Source of the DNA: Dyadobacter tibetensis Y620-1
GTDB lineage: Bacteria > Bacteroidota > Bacteroidia > Cytophagales > Spirosomataceae
Assembly: GCF_000566685.1 (NCBI RefSeq)
Contig: NZ_AZQN01000001.1
Coordinates: forward strand, 62,001 to 126,000
Direction: 5' to 3'
DNA: 64,000 nt
Shown: positions 19,594 to 27,619 of the stretch, in pieces
Numbering within the stretch: the first letter of the stretch is position 1
Layout: each line of letters opens with the position of its first letter
The notes under the pieces: model-generated
The model's input: only the letters and a program-made list of their open reading frames with translations
What the model was told of the DNA's origin: nothing
Databases searched by the model: none
Program-made: the position numbers and the translations under genes

Positions 19594-20093
19594 ATGTTAA
19601 GTGTTTGAGTATGTAATATTGCTTTTTGGTTGTACCCAACTACCTACAAAAATCAATACCAGTACACCCCATGAGTCGGTATGGCCCTCATGTTTTAAAA
19701 TAAATGCCAGAAAAGAACCTATATATAAATACAAATAATGATGATTTAATCAGCAATTGATTTTCTGCTCCAAATCCGGTACTAATTGTCGGATTGAGAC
19801 TGCTAGAAACAAAATGGATAATTTCTTCAACATATACGTTCATTTTTAGGCAGGTAAATTCGTCCTAATGAAGCATGCGGACCTACTGGCCATGCTTATT
19901 TAATATACTATAGTTTTATTATGGTCATAGTCTTAGGAGAAAAAGCCACTCATCAATGCCACAAAGCCATTATGAAGCCTGGCTAAAAGATAAAACCGGA
20001 AATCCCGGAATACTTTGGTATGGTAATTATGCTTAATGACTTTGAACTTATTGTTCAATGACTATTTGAAACTTTACTAAACCAAAAATATCT
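19594..20093. other. 500-bp divergent intergenic region between SDR and catalase genes
   Basis: No convincing gene is present; a 26-codon frame at 19956-20036 has no support. The stretch is AT-rich and must hold the promoters of the two divergent stress genes. I found no perfect TAnnTTTG box for either direction: the nearest are GATTTTTG (read on the minus strand, about 19650) and TGACTTTG at about 20037-20044. No tRNA-like fold or repeat was seen. Confidence 0.5.
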
Positions 20094-22283
20094 ATGGCCA
20101 ACTTAAATGAGAAAAACGAATTTAATCCAAAACAGGAAGATCTTAAATCCAATAAGGAGGATGGTAGTGGTCAATTGCTGACTACTAATCAAGGTTTAAA
20201 GATTAATGACAATCAGAATTCTTTAAAGGCAGGCGAACGCGGAAGTACATTATTGGAGGATTTTATCTTACGGGAAAAAATAACGCATTTCGATCATGAG
20301 AGAATCCCGGAGCGAATTGTCCACGCGCGTGGGTCAGGAGCCCACGGCTACTTTCAGGTTTATGAGCCCCTGGCGAAATACACTAAGGCTGGATTTTTAA
20401 ATAACCCTGACCTGAAAACTCCGGTATTTGTAAGATTTTCTACGGTAGCCGGTTCCCGGGGATCTACCGATCTTGCCAGGGATGTACGAGGCTTTTCCGT
20501 GAAATTTTATACCGAAGAGGGGAACTATGACCTGGTAGGAAATAACATGCCTGTATTTTTTATTCAGGATGCCATCAAATTTCCCGACCTCGTGCATGCA
20601 GTGAAGCCAGAACCGCATAATGAAATACCTCAAGCTGCTTCTGCTCATGATACATTTTGGGATTTTATTTCTCTGATGCCCGAAAGTACACATATGATCA
20701 TGTGGTTAATGAGCGATCGGGCTATACCAAGGAGCTATAGAATGATGGAAGGATTTGGAGTCCACACTTTCCGGCTTATTAATGAAAATGGTGAGGCATT
20801 TTTCGTTAAATTTCATTGGAAACCTCTTCTAGGAGTACATTCTGTATTATGGGATGAGGCTACCAAGATATCTGGAAAAGATCCTGATTTTCATAGAAGA
20901 GATTTATGGGAAGCCATAGAAAATGGTGCCTTCCCTGAATGGGAATTAGGACTGCAAATCGTCCCTGAGGCCGATGAGCATCGATTTGATTTCGATCTGC
21001 TCGATCCTACCAAAATAATTCCAGAGGAGGAGGTTCCGGTACTCAGGGTAGGGAAAATGGTCTTGAACAGAAATCCAGATAACTTTTTTGCCGAAACTGA
21101 GCAAGTAGCTTTTCACCCCGGCCATTTGGTTCCTGGTATTGATTTCACTAACGATCCCTTACTTCAGGGTCGTCTTTTCTCTTACACAGACACGCAGCTA
21201 TCTCGACTGGGAAGCCCTAATTTTCATGAGATACCTATTAATAGGTCGATCAATACGGTTCATAATAATCAGCGTGACGGACATATGCGTCAGATGATCA
21301 ATACGGGGAAATCTAGTTATGAACCCAATACTTTAGGAGGAGGTTCGCCAGCCCAAGCCAAAATCGCTGAAGGTGGTTTTGCAAGCTATTCCGAACGCAT
21401 AGATGGTCGGAAAATAAGAGAACGGAGCAAGAGTTTTATGGATCATTTCACTCAGGCGGCCTTGTTTTACAATAGCCAGGCCGATTATGAAAAGGATCAT
21501 ATAGTTGATGCTTTCTCCTTCGAATTGGGCAAAGTGGAAGTTCTGGACATACGTAAGCGAATGGTAGGAATACTGACACAGGTCGATTTGGATTTGGCCC
21601 AACGTGTTGCCGATAATTTGGGTATTAAGCTTCCAAAGGAACCAGAATATCCCATGAATTTAAGCTTTCCTGCTGACGCCGATCCTAAGGACTATCAGCC
21701 TACCAAGAAAAAGGATAACATAGGAAAGTCTGAAGCTTTGAGTATGTCAAGGACATTAAAAAATACTATTGAGTCACGTCAGATCGCCATACTTGCGGCG
21801 GATGGAGTGGATCTTCCATCCTTAGAAGCCTTGAAAACATATCTGGAAAAGGTTGGTGCCGTGTGTAAAATTGTAGCACCACGTCTGGGCTTTATAAAGG
21901 GCGCTAACAGCGGTGAAATGGAAATAGATATGAGCCTGCTAACGGGCGCGTCCGTTCTTTTTGATGCAGTATATGTAGCGGGCGGAAAGCAGTCTGTGGC
22001 AGCATTGAAAAAGGAAGCCGATGCTATTCGGTTCGTTAATGAAGCCTATCGACACTGCAAAGCTATTGCGATAGCGGGGGATGCCACTGCATTTATGGAA
22101 GAAACATGCATCAAAGGTACAGGAGTAGTTTCTCCAGAGAATACTAAAAACCTGGCCGCTCAGGGAGTCTTCGTAATGCCTATAGGTGACAGTACCGTAG
22201 GAATGGAACCTGTGGATTTCGTCCAGGCCATTGCTCAGCATCGCTTCTGGAATCGGACCGACACCGTTAAAGTCCCTGTCTGA
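20094..22283 (+). CDS. katE: Monofunctional haem catalase, large-subunit HPII type
   Basis: A 729-residue catalase that splits hydrogen peroxide into water and oxygen. The length and the C-terminal flavodoxin/GATase1-like domain (about 560-725, starting SRQIAILAADGVD) mark the large clade 2 (E. coli HPII/KatE) type. The active-site block FDHERIPERIVHARGSGAHG holds catalytic His78; the distal Asn lies in GNNMPVFFIQD, and the proximal haem ligand Tyr in RLFSYTDTQLSRLG (about 364-377). It is expected in the cytoplasm as a tetramer. A strong inverted repeat follows the stop. Neighbours (stress SDR, type II NADH dehydrogenase, HPF) point to a stress-related cluster. Confidence 0.96.
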   Translation: MANLNEKNEFNPKQEDLKSNKEDGSGQLLTTNQGLKINDNQNSLKAGERGSTLLEDFILREKITHFDHERIPERIVHARGSGAHGYFQVYEPLAKYTKAGFLNNPDLKTPVFVRFSTVAGSRGSTDLARDVRGFSVKFYTEEGNYDLVGNNMPVFFIQDAIKFPDLVHAVKPEPHNEIPQAASAHDTFWDFISLMPESTHMIMWLMSDRAIPRSYRMMEGFGVHTFRLINENGEAFFVKFHWKPLLGVHSVLWDEATKISGKDPDFHRRDLWEAIENGAFPEWELGLQIVPEADEHRFDFDLLDPTKIIPEEEVPVLRVGKMVLNRNPDNFFAETEQVAFHPGHLVPGIDFTNDPLLQGRLFSYTDTQLSRLGSPNFHEIPINRSINTVHNNQRDGHMRQMINTGKSSYEPNTLGGGSPAQAKIAEGGFASYSERIDGRKIRERSKSFMDHFTQAALFYNSQADYEKDHIVDAFSFELGKVEVLDIRKRMVGILTQVDLDLAQRVADNLGIKLPKEPEYPMNLSFPADADPKDYQPTKKKDNIGKSEALSMSRTLKNTIESRQIAILAADGVDLPSLEALKTYLEKVGAVCKIVAPRLGFIKGANSGEMEIDMSLLTGASVLFDAVYVAGGKQSVAALKKEADAIRFVNEAYRHCKAIAIAGDATAFMEETCIKGTGVVSPENTKNLAAQGVFVMPIGDSTVGMEPVDFVQAIAQHRFWNRTDTVKVPV

Positions 22284-22297
22284 TTCCCTTACTTTTT

Positions 22298-22327
22298 GCC
22301 TGAGAGGAGCTAAACCTCCTCTCAGGC
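22298..22327 (+). terminator. Inverted repeat after the catalase gene
   Basis: A perfect 11-bp stem (22298-22308 with 22317-22327) with an 8-base loop begins 15 bp after the catalase stop. The T-run lies before rather than after the stem, so termination efficiency on the plus strand is uncertain; it may protect the 3' end of the mRNA. Confidence 0.6.
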
Positions 22328-22511
22328 TCTATAGATTCGGCTCAGGAACATAGATGCTTCGTATAATGGGATTATATTCCCCTAACTGTAGCCCGACTGA
22401 AGAGATACTTGCGCTCTAAGCCATATAAATAGCCTGGTATGTAATTGTTCAATATAACCTTAAGGATTTATATAGAAATAACGAACAGTTAGGACATAAT
22501 AATTATACTCT

Positions 22512-23801
22512 ATGAAAAAGAGAAAAATCGTTGTAGTGGGAGGAGGATTTGCTGGAGTCAATTTTTGTCAAGAACTAGCCAATCACCAAGGTTTTGAGGT
22601 TACACTTGTAGATAAAAACAACTATAATTTTTTTCCTCCATTGCTTTATCAGGTAGCGACCGGATTTCTAGAGGCTTCTAATATAAGTTATCCATTTCGG
22701 AAACTATTCCATCATAAGTCAAACCTACGATTTTGTCTGGCTACAATGAACCGAATTATCCCGGAGACAAAACAGGTTGTTACCGATTCTTGTGTCTTGG
22801 ATTATGATGAACTTATTCTGGCCAGTGGAACGGTTACCAACTACTTTGGGATGGAAAATGTAAAGGCCCATGCGGTGCCCATGAAAACTGTAGAGGATGC
22901 TCTTGCCATGCGGAATCATCTGCTTAGTAAAGTGGAGCAAGCCACCAAAACAAAGGACCCACTCATTCGTGAACGTCTGCTTACCGTGGTTGTGGCAGGA
23001 GCAGGACCAACCGGTGTAGAAGTATCAGGGATGTTGGCAGAAATGAATAAAAATATATTCAAGAAGGATTATCCTGAACTTGAGGGACAGTCATTAAAAA
23101 TATACCTGGTAGATGCCTTGCCCACTGTACTGGCACCCATGCAGGAGAAATCTAGAATGGAAACATTGGGGTATTTAAAGGAACTGGGTATTGAGGTTTT
23201 ACTCAATCATATGGTGAAGGATTATCAAAACCATCAGGTACTATTTGCTGACGACAAAACGCTTCGTACTGAAACGCTCATTTGGACTTCCGGGGTAGTG
23301 GTGCCTCCTATAGAGGGCATCCGATCCGATGCTTCAGGTAAAGGAGGTAGGCTTTTAGTTTCCGGTATTAATCAGGTAAATGGTTATGACCATATCTATG
23401 CCCTAGGCGATATTTGTCTGATGCACGATGATCCAGCATTTCCCAATGGTCATCCCCAACTTGCACAGGTTGCGATTCAACAGGCGGAATTGTTGGCCAA
23501 GAATATGAAAAAATACGACTCTGACGAGGAATTTAAAACGTTCCGGTATAATGACCGCGGCAGCATGGCCATTGTAGGGGTCAATAAAGCAGTAGCAGAC
23601 CTTCCAAAAGTACATTTCAAAGGTTTTATTGCTTACTTTTTGTGGTTATTCGTTCACCTTTTTTCATTGATACAATACCGTAATCAGGTAAAAACCTTTT
23701 ATAACTGGATGATTGCATTTGTAACCAGAGATCAATCCCTGCGATTTATCATGCGGCCAAAGGTGAAAACAGAGGAATTGGAGACATATAAGGTAGAATA
23801 A
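22512..23801 (+). CDS. ndh: Type II NADH:quinone oxidoreductase (NDH-2), FAD-dependent
   Basis: A 429-residue two-dinucleotide-fold flavoprotein. The FAD-binding GGGFAG lies at about residues 9-14, the NAD(P)H-binding GAGPTG at about 163-168, and the FAD-contact block YALGDICLM at about 296-304 with the following PQLAQVAIQQ typical of NDH-2. The C-terminal 60 residues are hydrophobic and amphipathic (FIAYFLWLFVHLFSLIQYRN), fitting membrane attachment. The enzyme passes electrons from NADH to quinone without pumping protons. It stands alone, 228 bp after the catalase. A general NAD(P)/FAD-dependent oxidoreductase label would also fit, but the C-terminal helix favours NDH-2. Confidence 0.87.
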   Translation: MKKRKIVVVGGGFAGVNFCQELANHQGFEVTLVDKNNYNFFPPLLYQVATGFLEASNISYPFRKLFHHKSNLRFCLATMNRIIPETKQVVTDSCVLDYDELILASGTVTNYFGMENVKAHAVPMKTVEDALAMRNHLLSKVEQATKTKDPLIRERLLTVVVAGAGPTGVEVSGMLAEMNKNIFKKDYPELEGQSLKIYLVDALPTVLAPMQEKSRMETLGYLKELGIEVLLNHMVKDYQNHQVLFADDKTLRTETLIWTSGVVVPPIEGIRSDASGKGGRLLVSGINQVNGYDHIYALGDICLMHDDPAFPNGHPQLAQVAIQQAELLAKNMKKYDSDEEFKTFRYNDRGSMAIVGVNKAVADLPKVHFKGFIAYFLWLFVHLFSLIQYRNQVKTFYNWMIAFVTRDQSLRFIMRPKVKTEELETYKVE

Positions 23802-23841
23802 TTGGAAGCTGCTATGTATTGACAGGTTTTTTTTGTATATT

Positions 23842-23964
23842 ATGTCTGGCTTTAAAGTCGCCATTCCACCCGGATATTTAAAGGTTATAACCCTGATTGA
23901 TGAACAAGGGGAATGGGAAGAGCCAGCCCGGCATATCCTCAATTTTTTTATCATCTTAGGATAA
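23842..23964 (+). CDS. Possible 40-residue protein, unknown
   Basis: A short open frame starting with ATG at 23842 encodes 40 residues with a polar middle (DEQGEWEEPARH) and a hydrophobic end (ILNFFIILG). There is no clear ribosome-binding site and I recognise no family. It lies 40 bp after the NDH-2 gene and 76 bp before the HPF gene. It could be a real small protein, the tail of a decayed gene, or chance. Confidence 0.2.
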   Translation: MSGFKVAIPPGYLKVITLIDEQGEWEEPARHILNFFIILG

Positions 23965-24040
23965 TTGTAGATCCCGATAAAATAGGATAATCATTAAGGA
24001 AAACGTTTGTTTTTCGCATTAACTTAATTAATTACTATTT

Positions 24041-24355
24041 ATGACTATTCAGATTAACACAGACAAAAGTTTGAGCGTTCATGCCGAGTACAGTGACAAA
24101 CTGGAAGGTATTTTATCGAAAGAACTCAGCCGATTTGCAGATCATATTACGCGTTTGGAAGTACATCTTTCCGATGAAAACGGAGAGAAGGGTGGTGTAA
24201 AGGATAAGAAATGCCTCCTTGAGGCGCGGGTTAAGGGTCGCCAACCCATGGTCGTTTCGGAATTAGGTGACACTTACGACCAGTCGGTAATTGGCGCAAC
24301 GAACAAACTCAAATCATCATTAACCACCCTTTTTGGTAAACTTCAAAGTCATTAA
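24041..24355 (+). CDS. HPF/RaiA-family ribosome-associated translation inhibitor (short form)
   Basis: A 104-residue protein of the sigma-54-modulation/S30EA fold. It begins MTIQINTDKSL, followed by the first helix (VHAEYSDKLEGILSKELSRF), the strand ITRLEVHLSDENG, the strand CLLEARVKGRQPMVV and a final helix (SVIGATNKLKSSLTTLFGKL). It lacks the long C-terminal dimerisation domain, so it is the short HPF/YfiA type. Such proteins bind the 30S decoding region and hibernate or protect ribosomes in stationary phase and stress. The match at the N-terminus is less canonical than in E. coli HPF. Its place beside catalase and another small gene fits stress use. Confidence 0.78.
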   Translation: MTIQINTDKSLSVHAEYSDKLEGILSKELSRFADHITRLEVHLSDENGEKGGVKDKKCLLEARVKGRQPMVVSELGDTYDQSVIGATNKLKSSLTTLFGKLQSH

Positions 24356-24414
24356 TAGTATTCTTTGCTCGACGGCATTTTAGTTTATTTTGTTCACCCT
24401 TAAAGGAAATAATC

Positions 24415-24726
24415 ATGCAGGAAAGTTATGGAACCTTGTCGGAAACAATAAACGGACTAAAAGCCGAGGGTTATACTATTGATTTTAACGTCCGGGAAGA
24501 TTGTCTGGTTTGCGATATTACCCAGGTTTCTTTATCTCCAGAAGAGTTTGAGATCGATAAAGTATATCGCTTCGAGGGCGAAAGCAATCCAGACGACCAG
24601 GCTATTTTATATGCCATTTCTTCCGAACCACTGGGGGTTAAAGGCACTTTAGTGAATGGATATGGGCTATCGGCCGATGAGATGGCCGATAGATTAGTAG
24701 AAAAGCTAAATACGCACCATGGCTGA
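24415..24726 (+). CDS. Small conserved Bacteroidota protein (often mislabelled phosphoribosylpyrophosphate synthetase)
   Basis: A 103-residue soluble acidic protein. It matches by eye a small Bacteroidota family with the pattern LSEAINxLKxEGYTxDFN, then CL.C, then PEEFEIDKVYRFEGxSNPDDQAILYAISS and a C-terminal VNGYGxSAD. Entries of this kind commonly carry the name phosphoribosylpyrophosphate synthetase in databases, but the protein is a third of the length of a real PRPP synthetase and has none of its motifs, so that name should not be trusted. A Cys pair (CLVC, about residues 29-32) might bind metal. It follows the HPF gene by 59 bp and ends at a terminator, so both may be stress-linked. 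Function unknown. Confidence 0.75.
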   Translation: MQESYGTLSETINGLKAEGYTIDFNVREDCLVCDITQVSLSPEEFEIDKVYRFEGESNPDDQAILYAISSEPLGVKGTLVNGYGLSADEMADRLVEKLNTHHG

Positions 24727-24757
24727 GAAAGAACTGTAGTGAATGGATGCCATGATA

Positions 24758-24786
24758 ACGGCCAAACTTAATTGTTTGGCCGTTTT
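24758..24786 (+). terminator. Rho-independent terminator after the small conserved gene
   Basis: A perfect 10-bp stem (24758-24767 with 24774-24783), a 6-base AT loop and a TTTT run, 31 bp after the stop codon at 24726. Confidence 0.88.
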
Positions 24787-24854
24787 GTATTGTCGACATA
24801 GAAAACCGACTTATTCTTCTTTAGAAGGATCACATTGACCCGTAACCGAAAATC

Positions 24855-27029
24855 TTACAAATTCCACCAATACGTAAACTTCAATACGATGGCCCTGTTT
24901 TTAACCATGAAGTTTTCGGGAAGATAATTATCGGTATAAACTATAAATAGATCGGAAGCAGGTTTGTATCTCCATTGAAAGCGGGCATTAAGATTAATAT
25001 TATCTGCCTGATTATTATACTGCATAAAGGTGGTCAAGAAAAGCTTATTGGTAAAAGTAACATCGATGCGGGGGCCTACCAGCCAAAGTTCGGTACGATT
25101 CCATGGGGTAGGGAGTTTTAGATTATTGTAATTGGCTGCGGCTGTGATGGCCACAAATGGCTGAAAACGATAGCCAAGTTCCGTTCTAAAAGAGGTACGT
25201 TTCCCATTTTGGTAGTATCCTCCATGACTCCCTGCAAGGGAATAGGTAAAGCGGTTTTGCGGCCCTGATACTATTTCAATTCCTGCAGTTTTCCACTGAT
25301 GTTCCGACCCTGCCTCCAACTTAAAGCTACCCAAATTAGTGGGATCGAAAGGGCGAAGCAGACGAAGGTAGTTGCTAGAGACGTAAGGAATAATGGTAGC
25401 CCGATTGATAAAATTAATATTATAGGAAAGTATAAATTCTCTGTCTGTATTATCAAGTTGCTTGTCCCAGTATAAATTGGTAACCAATTTGGGTCCATGG
25501 CTGATAATATGTGGGTTTTTAACGAAAAATAGGTACGCCATATTGGGGCTAATCTTATGATATCCCATTCGTAGAGCGTTGGGTACGTACCCAACATCGG
25601 CTTGAAAATTATTTCCCACGTACTCCTGCTGCCACTGCCATGAAAAATTTGCCTTCGTAAATTTGATATCCCCGGCATATGTGAGGTCATCCCGACTTTT
25701 GCCAGGAGTAAAGGACTTGAGAACCATCATTTTTCCCGTCCAGACATTATTGGCCGATGCCAGATTAAACTCAGCGCCTAAATTGCGGTTGTACCGACTG
25801 ATACCCTCATATTTTTCAGCGTTAAAGTTGAGGGCATCTTTATTGACAAACATCAACCGGATATTAGAGCGCGAGAAGAGTTGACGTTGAACGGCGAAAA
25901 CGGCATAATTGTTTTTAGGATCTATACTGTCTTGAGCTGCCGTCTGAACATTTAATAGGCCTATTCTCCAATTTTTATTAAGTTTTCCACTCATGCGGGC
26001 TCCAAACTGTATAGGAGTGCCCAATCCGATTCGGCGCGAGAAAAACGGTCGTATAGTGCTATATCCAAAATTGGCAAAAAGGTCAGCGTTTTCTAGAAAG
26101 AATTGCCGTCTTTCGGGAAAAAATAATTCAAATCGATCCAAATTGGTCTGCTGCACGTCGACATCTACCTGGGAGAAGTCAGGATTCACTGTCAAATCTA
26201 AGTTCAGGGAAGGAGTAAGTCCAATCTTTACATCGCCACCTATATCAGCATTGATTTTAGATGGGCGCTCCTTTATAAAATCTTTAGTAATCCTGCTTGC
26301 AGCATACGGAATGACCGAAATATTGGCACCCGGATTGGGCGGGGGGACATCCCATGATAGGACCCCTGTATAAGCCAGGGAGGCGGAAGGGAACTGCCTC
26401 GGCACTGGGGCCCATGCCGATTTTTCGGAGATGGTAAGGTCGAGGCGACTGAAATTAATTCCCCACTCTGTGATTCCTGGCTTATATCGGATACTTTTAA
26501 AGGGTATAGCGGCTTCCCATACCCATTTCTCCGCATCATTTTTTACGGCGGTCTCCCATTTGTTGTCCCAACTAAGGTCTACACTTCCTCCATCGTTCAT
26601 CTGCCCGTCCCAAGGCGCTCCCGCAGCATTGGCACCGAAAGAAAAACCGTTCGTCTTGTCGTCGAAAGTATCCATAAACAACAGGAAGTTGTCATTTTTG
26701 CCAAAGTTGAAATCCCGCTTTAAAGACTCTACGATGATTTGACCAGGAATCGGCTTATAGTTGACTACCAGAATATATAAATTATCCTGGTCATAGGCCA
26801 TTCTCACCTCCGTTATGGCCCTGGAATGACTCGTGTCCATAGGCGTAATCATAAAGAAGTTGTCTGCCGTTTGAGTCGTCATCCAAGCCGTTTCATTCAT
26901 CAAGCCATCGACATTAATAGCGGAAGTTGCGGGCCTTATATGATATCGATATGCTTCGTTAGGCTTTTGTGCACATAATACCCCCGTGATTAATAGTAGG
27001 GTTATAATAAGGGAGATTCGTAAATTCAC
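24855..27029 (-). CDS. DUF5916 outer-membrane protein with CBM9-like domain
   Basis: A 724-residue secreted protein with a signal peptide (cleavage after about residue 20, GVLCAQ). Residues about 35-225 form a family 9 carbohydrate-binding-like domain (INVDGLMNETAWMTTQTADNF, then VRMAYDQDNLYILVVNY). The rest is the DUF5916 domain, recognisable from LTVNPDFSQVDVDVQQTNLDRFELFFPERRQFFLEN (shown here only as a landmark split by function: PDFSQVD, then FPERRQFF), and a C-terminal amphipathic beta pattern ending in YWWNL, which suggests an outer-membrane barrel. Members are common in Bacteroidota; their function is not known. It stands alone, convergent with the HPF unit. Confidence 0.87.
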   Translation of the reverse strand: MNLRISLIITLLLITGVLCAQKPNEAYRYHIRPATSAINVDGLMNETAWMTTQTADNFFMITPMDTSHSRAITEVRMAYDQDNLYILVVNYKPIPGQIIVESLKRDFNFGKNDNFLLFMDTFDDKTNGFSFGANAAGAPWDGQMNDGGSVDLSWDNKWETAVKNDAEKWVWEAAIPFKSIRYKPGITEWGINFSRLDLTISEKSAWAPVPRQFPSASLAYTGVLSWDVPPPNPGANISVIPYAASRITKDFIKERPSKINADIGGDVKIGLTPSLNLDLTVNPDFSQVDVDVQQTNLDRFELFFPERRQFFLENADLFANFGYSTIRPFFSRRIGLGTPIQFGARMSGKLNKNWRIGLLNVQTAAQDSIDPKNNYAVFAVQRQLFSRSNIRLMFVNKDALNFNAEKYEGISRYNRNLGAEFNLASANNVWTGKMMVLKSFTPGKSRDDLTYAGDIKFTKANFSWQWQQEYVGNNFQADVGYVPNALRMGYHKISPNMAYLFFVKNPHIISHGPKLVTNLYWDKQLDNTDREFILSYNINFINRATIIPYVSSNYLRLLRPFDPTNLGSFKLEAGSEHQWKTAGIEIVSGPQNRFTYSLAGSHGGYYQNGKRTSFRTELGYRFQPFVAITAAANYNNLKLPTPWNRTELWLVGPRIDVTFTNKLFLTTFMQYNNQADNINLNARFQWRYKPASDLFIVYTDNYLPENFMVKNRAIVLKFTYWWNL

Positions 27030-27187
27030 AGCAATAGGATAGGGGTATAGGAAAATTCAGATCACAAAAAATGAACTATGGGTGAACAAAAAATAGGAAT
27101 TAATTGATTCTTTAAGTCTTAACAAGCCATTCCCGGAGACCGTCGCTTTCAGCGTGGTAAATGCAACTTAATTTCTTGGAAGAATGG

Positions 27188-27487
27188 CTATTCTTTAAAC
27201 CACTTTGCATCGGCGTAAAAAGTGCCAAATGGTATCAGTGAAGAAAGGAAACCGAGGAATGCCTTTTTAAAGGACCACCCTTTTTCTATGGTAACCTGAA
27301 GCAGTAACATACAAAACAGCACGAACAAAACGCCATGTGCTGTACCTACCAGCCTTACGGCTTCCGGCATGTCAGCCATATATTTAAGGGGCATGGCAAT
27401 TCCTAATAGAACCAGATAAGAGATTCCCTCTATAAATGCTACGATTCTCAGACGCCCAAGGGCGGTTTTGGCAAGTGATACGATCAT
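27188..27487 (-). CDS. DUF3817 small membrane protein
   Basis: A 99-residue integral membrane protein with three hydrophobic helices: about 13-37 (RIVAFIEGISYLVLLGIAMPL), 47-68 (GTAHGVLFVLFCMLLLQV) and 77-92. The family signature RxxAxxEGxSYLxLLxxAMPLKY and the VGxxHGxLF pair identify DUF3817 (YdzA-like). The role is unknown; some relatives occur fused to or beside transporters. It is expressed divergently from the TonB-dependent receptor gene, 132 bp away, and has a well-placed promoter box. Confidence 0.88.
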   Translation of the reverse strand: MIVSLAKTALGRLRIVAFIEGISYLVLLGIAMPLKYMADMPEAVRLVGTAHGVLFVLFCMLLLQVTIEKGWSFKKAFLGFLSSLIPFGTFYADAKWFKE

Positions 27488-27510
27488 GATAATATAATTA
27501 GTCAGTCCTG

Positions 27511-27518
27511 CAAAGATA
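27511..27518 (-). promoter_or_regulatory. Candidate Bacteroidota -7 promoter box for the DUF3817 gene
   Basis: The minus strand reads TATCTTTG, a full match to TAnnTTTG, 24-31 bases upstream of the start codon at 27487. No clear TTG -33 element lies at the usual spacing, so the call rests on the -7 box and its position. Confidence 0.4.
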
Positions 27519-27619
27519 CCAACATGCTCTCAAAATATGCCTTTTTATCGGCTTATAATAATTAAAATTGGTATTTTCTTTACAACTTTACCCCAACAAT
27601 TTCTGATACATACATTAAA

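Noticed and set aside
19956-20036. A 26-codon frame upstream of the catalase gene
   Set aside because: Too short, no family match by eye and inside a promoter-containing gap.
25271-25690. A 139-codon frame inside the DUF5916 gene
   Set aside because: Same-strand shadow in another frame of a well-supported gene.
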